From NCBI GenBank assembly GCA_903970355.1, contig CAJCIF010000156.1, positions 1 to 7,959 of the forward strand: a stretch of DNA of 7,959 bases, in the 5' to 3' direction. The notes under the pieces are model-generated. The model saw only the letters and a program-made list of their open reading frames with translations. It did no database searches and was not told where the DNA came from. A program made the position numbers and the translations under genes. The stretch is from Actinomycetota bacterium (GTDB lineage: Bacteria; Cyanobacteriota; Vampirovibrionia; Obscuribacterales; Obscuribacteraceae). How positions within the stretch are numbered: position 1 is the stretch's first letter; each line of letters opens with the position of its first letter. Shown here in pieces: positions 5,937 through 7,959 of this stretch.

Positions 5937-6080
5937 ATGAACAAGGAAAGCTTTGAAAAAAGCTTCCGCAAGGATGACATTAAACTGATGGGTCTCTTAG
6001 GTTTGCAGCCATCTGGCTACATGATGGTCGGAATAAACTGCTACGATTCCCAAGGGAATCGAATAGTGTGGATCCTGTGA
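5937..6080 (+). CDS. Possible small protein (47 aa), divergent from the zinc-finger gene
   Basis: ATG 5937 to TGA 6080 encodes 47 residues beginning MNKESFEKSFRKDDIK and ending YDSQGNRIVWIL. The first third is charged and helix-like, and the rest (LMGLLGLQPSGYMMVGINCY) is mixed hydrophobic. There is no clear Shine-Dalgarno sequence; an in-frame TTG at 5925 would add four residues. Only 11 bp separate its ATG from the zinc-finger gene's ATG on the other strand. The composition looks protein-like, and the same frame resumes for another 18 codons after the TGA, so it may instead be a decayed gene remnant. I recognise no family. Confidence 0.3.
   Translation: MNKESFEKSFRKDDIKLMGLLGLQPSGYMMVGINCYDSQGNRIVWIL
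5948..5965. promoter_or_regulatory. Small dyad between the divergent starts
   Basis: AAGCTTT (5948-5954) and AAAGCTT (5959-5965) form a perfect 7-bp hairpin around GAAA. It lies 23 bp upstream of the zinc-finger gene start and within the first codons of the possible 47-aa ORF. It could be an operator or a leader hairpin; an A/T-rich dyad this short may also occur by chance. Confidence 0.25.
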
Positions 6081-6359
6081 ATAAATGGACAGGGACCGAG
6101 TATTGGACTCGTCCACGATGAGGATGGGCTAGCTTGATGATTCTAAAGGCTTCGCATGATCATTGTACCTATGGCAGCACAACCGCGCGGGTGATTTATT
6201 GATATTTGCAGTCACTATAACTTAGATGCGTCTGTTGTGCGATCATCCTGAGACCTTTGAGGAACGATTCTGCTACGGTAAGTGTCTATCCAAAAAGGTG
6301 CGTCTTATCGATTATTTTTGGTTTGGTGTCGTACGGCTTGCACCTGCCAGGTAATTGTG
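6081..6359. other. Intergenic region before the phytochrome gene
   Basis: No gene with support was seen here. It contains the third copy of the short CGCGGTTGT-type repeat (6174-6195), a lone TATAAC (6216-6221) without a properly spaced -35, and an A/T-rich inverted repeat CCAAAAA (6290-6296) / TTTTTGG (6315-6321) with an 18-bp gap, any of which could bear on phytochrome expression. AGGT (6349-6352) is the ribosome site for ATG 6360. Confidence 0.5.
6174..6195. repeat. Third copy of the short CGCGGTTGT repeat
   Basis: This 22-bp stretch matches 4359-4380 at 19 of 22 positions, all three differences being transitions, and matches 4423-4443 with one gap and two substitutions. All three copies have the same orientation; on the minus strand the core is CCCRCGCGGTTGT. 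The copies flank the zinc-finger gene on both sides. Confidence 0.6.
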
Positions 6360-7959
6360 ATGAAACAATCTGATTCCGTACCTAATCAATCACAATCGAA
6401 ATGTGCAGAGGAAAAAATACATATCCCCGGCGCCATTCAACCTCATGGCGTCCTAATCGCTGTCACGGAACAGGCTCTGTCGATTGTTCAAGCCAGCGAA
6501 TCTGCATTCACTATATTCGGTATCGCACATCCAGATTTGATTGGACAGCCAATCAAATCGCTCATCGGTAGCGAGCAGCAAACTGATCTTGCACGCCAGA
6601 TTGTAGCCAATACAATTCTCCTGAATCCTCTGCGTCTTACTGTTAACTGCAAAACTGGTCAAAAAGAGTTTGAGGCAGTAATTCATCGATCGGACGGACT
6701 TCTGGTTATGGAATTTGAAGAGACCACAAGCCTTCAGCCAGACCAATCACTAGATTTTTTTCGTACAAGTAACCAGGCACTCGCACAGGTACTGACCTGC
6801 ACCAGCCAACAACAGCTGTTGCAAACAGTTGCGGAATTCGTGCGCACATTGACCGGTTTCGACCGGATTATGATTTATCTATTCGACCAAGAATGGAATG
6901 GAACAGTATTGGCTGAATGCAAAGCAGCCAAATCGAATAGCTATTTGGGATTGAAGTTTCCCGCTAGTGACATTCCGGCGCAAGCGCGAGAGCTATACAC
7001 GCGTAATCGTCTGCGTCTGTTGGTGAATGTTGAGGCCGAGCCATCACCTATTTGTCCTTCGAATAACCCACTTACTTCAGCGCCTCTCGACTTGAGCGAA
7101 TCGATTTTACGGGCTATGTCCCCGGTGCATATCGAGTATTTGAAAAACATGGGGGTGACGGCATCTATGTCACTTTCGTTAATCAGCAATGGCGAACTGC
7201 GAGGTCTGATTTCATGCCACCACACCAGCGCAAAACATGTGGATCATCGCGTTAGGCAAGCTTGCGACTTCCTTGCCCGATTGGTCTCCCTACAAATCGA
7301 TGCCATACAAGAACGCGAGACGTTTAAGAGACTAGAGGTGCTTAAAGACGCCCGAAAAGACTTGCTTCTGCATATTTCTAGACAAGACGACTTACCGTCG
7401 GCTATCGCTAGTTCCGGCACGCTACTAGACGTAGCTGGAGCTAAAGGTGCTGCCGTGGTTTGGGATGAGGAGTGTTTTCTAGTTGGGACAACGCCAGATA
7501 AGCGGCAGATCGCGCAGCTGGTTGCGATTCTGTCCGAGAGTAGTCTTCCTGTATTCGTCACCGATGCAGTGTCAAGCTACTTACCGTCTGCCAAATCTAT
7601 GGCAGTTTCTGCCAGTGGCTTGCTGGCCATTCGCTTAGCGACAAGTGGTTCAAAATGGTTGTTATGGTTTCGTCCAGAACAGCTGGAAGAGGTAAGTTGG
7701 GCTGGCAAACATGAGGAATCCGGGCAAAAGGAAGACACCGGTATGCGTTTTCACCCGCGCAAGTCCTTTGATCTCTGGAAGCAGACGGTTACCGGCAAGT
7801 CGGTGCCGTGGTTGAGTTGCGAAGTGCAAAGTGTTCTTGAGTTGCGAACAGATGTTTTGGACATAACTCTTTCGATGGCAGAGAAAAAGCACGCTGTGCA
7901 TTTAGAACGGCAAGTTGAAGAACTGAATGCACTTTCACAGGAACTGGTTGCCGCACGCG
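6360..7959 (+). CDS. Bacteriophytochrome photosensory module, 3' end beyond the window
   Basis: The first 533 residues of a biliverdin-type phytochrome, a red/far-red photoreceptor, in PAS-GAF-PHY order. C15, just before IHIPGAIQPHG (20-30), is where bacteriophytochromes attach biliverdin; the plant/cyanobacterial GAF cysteine position is V256 (MSPVHIEYL), which supports the BphP type. The GAF domain holds PASDIPAQARELY (201-213, D204), SPVHIEYLKNMGVTASMS (254-271; H257, Y260) and CHH (286-288). The PHY tongue is seen as HPRKSFDLWK (465-474) with VPW at 482-484. A charged coiled-coil-like helix (about 507-533) leads off the edge, presumably to a histidine kinase. Residue 281 is Arg in ELRGLI, where Trp is usual in this family. 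ATG 6360 has AGGT seven bases upstream. No heme oxygenase or response regulator is visible here. Confidence 0.93.
   Translation, partial: MKQSDSVPNQSQSKCAEEKIHIPGAIQPHGVLIAVTEQALSIVQASESAFTIFGIAHPDLIGQPIKSLIGSEQQTDLARQIVANTILLNPLRLTVNCKTGQKEFEAVIHRSDGLLVMEFEETTSLQPDQSLDFFRTSNQALAQVLTCTSQQQLLQTVAEFVRTLTGFDRIMIYLFDQEWNGTVLAECKAAKSNSYLGLKFPASDIPAQARELYTRNRLRLLVNVEAEPSPICPSNNPLTSAPLDLSESILRAMSPVHIEYLKNMGVTASMSLSLISNGELRGLISCHHTSAKHVDHRVRQACDFLARLVSLQIDAIQERETFKRLEVLKDARKDLLLHISRQDDLPSAIASSGTLLDVAGAKGAAVVWDEECFLVGTTPDKRQIAQLVAILSESSLPVFVTDAVSSYLPSAKSMAVSASGLLAIRLATSGSKWLLWFRPEQLEEVSWAGKHEESGQKEDTGMRFHPRKSFDLWKQTVTGKSVPWLSCEVQSVLELRTDVLDITLSMAEKKHAVHLERQVEELNALSQELVAAR

Noticed and set aside
4359..6195. 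Integron-type attC sites bracketing the zinc-finger gene
   Set aside because: The repeats lack RYYYAAC and GTTRRRY core boxes and the long imperfect palindrome expected of attC.
6216..6221. TATAAC as the -10 of the phytochrome promoter
   Set aside because: The nearest -35-like TTGATA (6199-6204) is only 11 bp upstream, too close for sigma70.

Overview
The window holds six genes read with good support, plus one possible small gene. The organism is a bacterium of middling G+C. A Ser/Thr kinase with an N-terminal zinc ribbon and C-terminal TPR-like helices, a biliverdin-type phytochrome and an array of treble-clef zinc fingers would suit Vampirovibrionota/Melainabacteria (Obscuribacterales-like), cyanobacterial relatives or another large-genome environmental phylum. 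This placement is inference from gene types, not from a marker gene.

Layout. A small unrecognised protein (+, 2-406, open at the left edge) faces a two-gene toxin-antitoxin-like operon on the minus strand: antitoxin-like 1065-772, then a RelE/ParE-like toxin 771-472, directly abutting. A 205-bp divergent spacer separates the operon from an exported Asn/Gly/Tyr/Phe-rich protein (+, 1271-2209). That spacer carries a 77-bp nested inverted repeat overlapping a plausible sigma70 promoter. The exported-protein gene converges, with a 13-bp gap, on a transmembrane Ser/Thr kinase (-, 4214-2223), whose upstream region contains two further strong dyads. Upstream of the kinase on the same strand is a 504-residue protein made of seven zinc-finger units (DUF4379-type); four of them are a young 219-bp tandem array. 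Its 3' end is itself duplicated. A ~434-bp spacer, with a possible 47-residue ORF and a third copy of a short repeat found at the zinc-finger gene's 3' end, leads to a phytochrome (+, from 6360) that runs off the right edge.

How they fit together. Only the toxin/antitoxin pair is clearly an operon. The kinase and phytochrome are both signal input proteins, but nothing in the window links them. The zinc-finger gene with its internal amplification and flanking repeats, and the nested dyad at 1133-1209, are the least ordinary parts.
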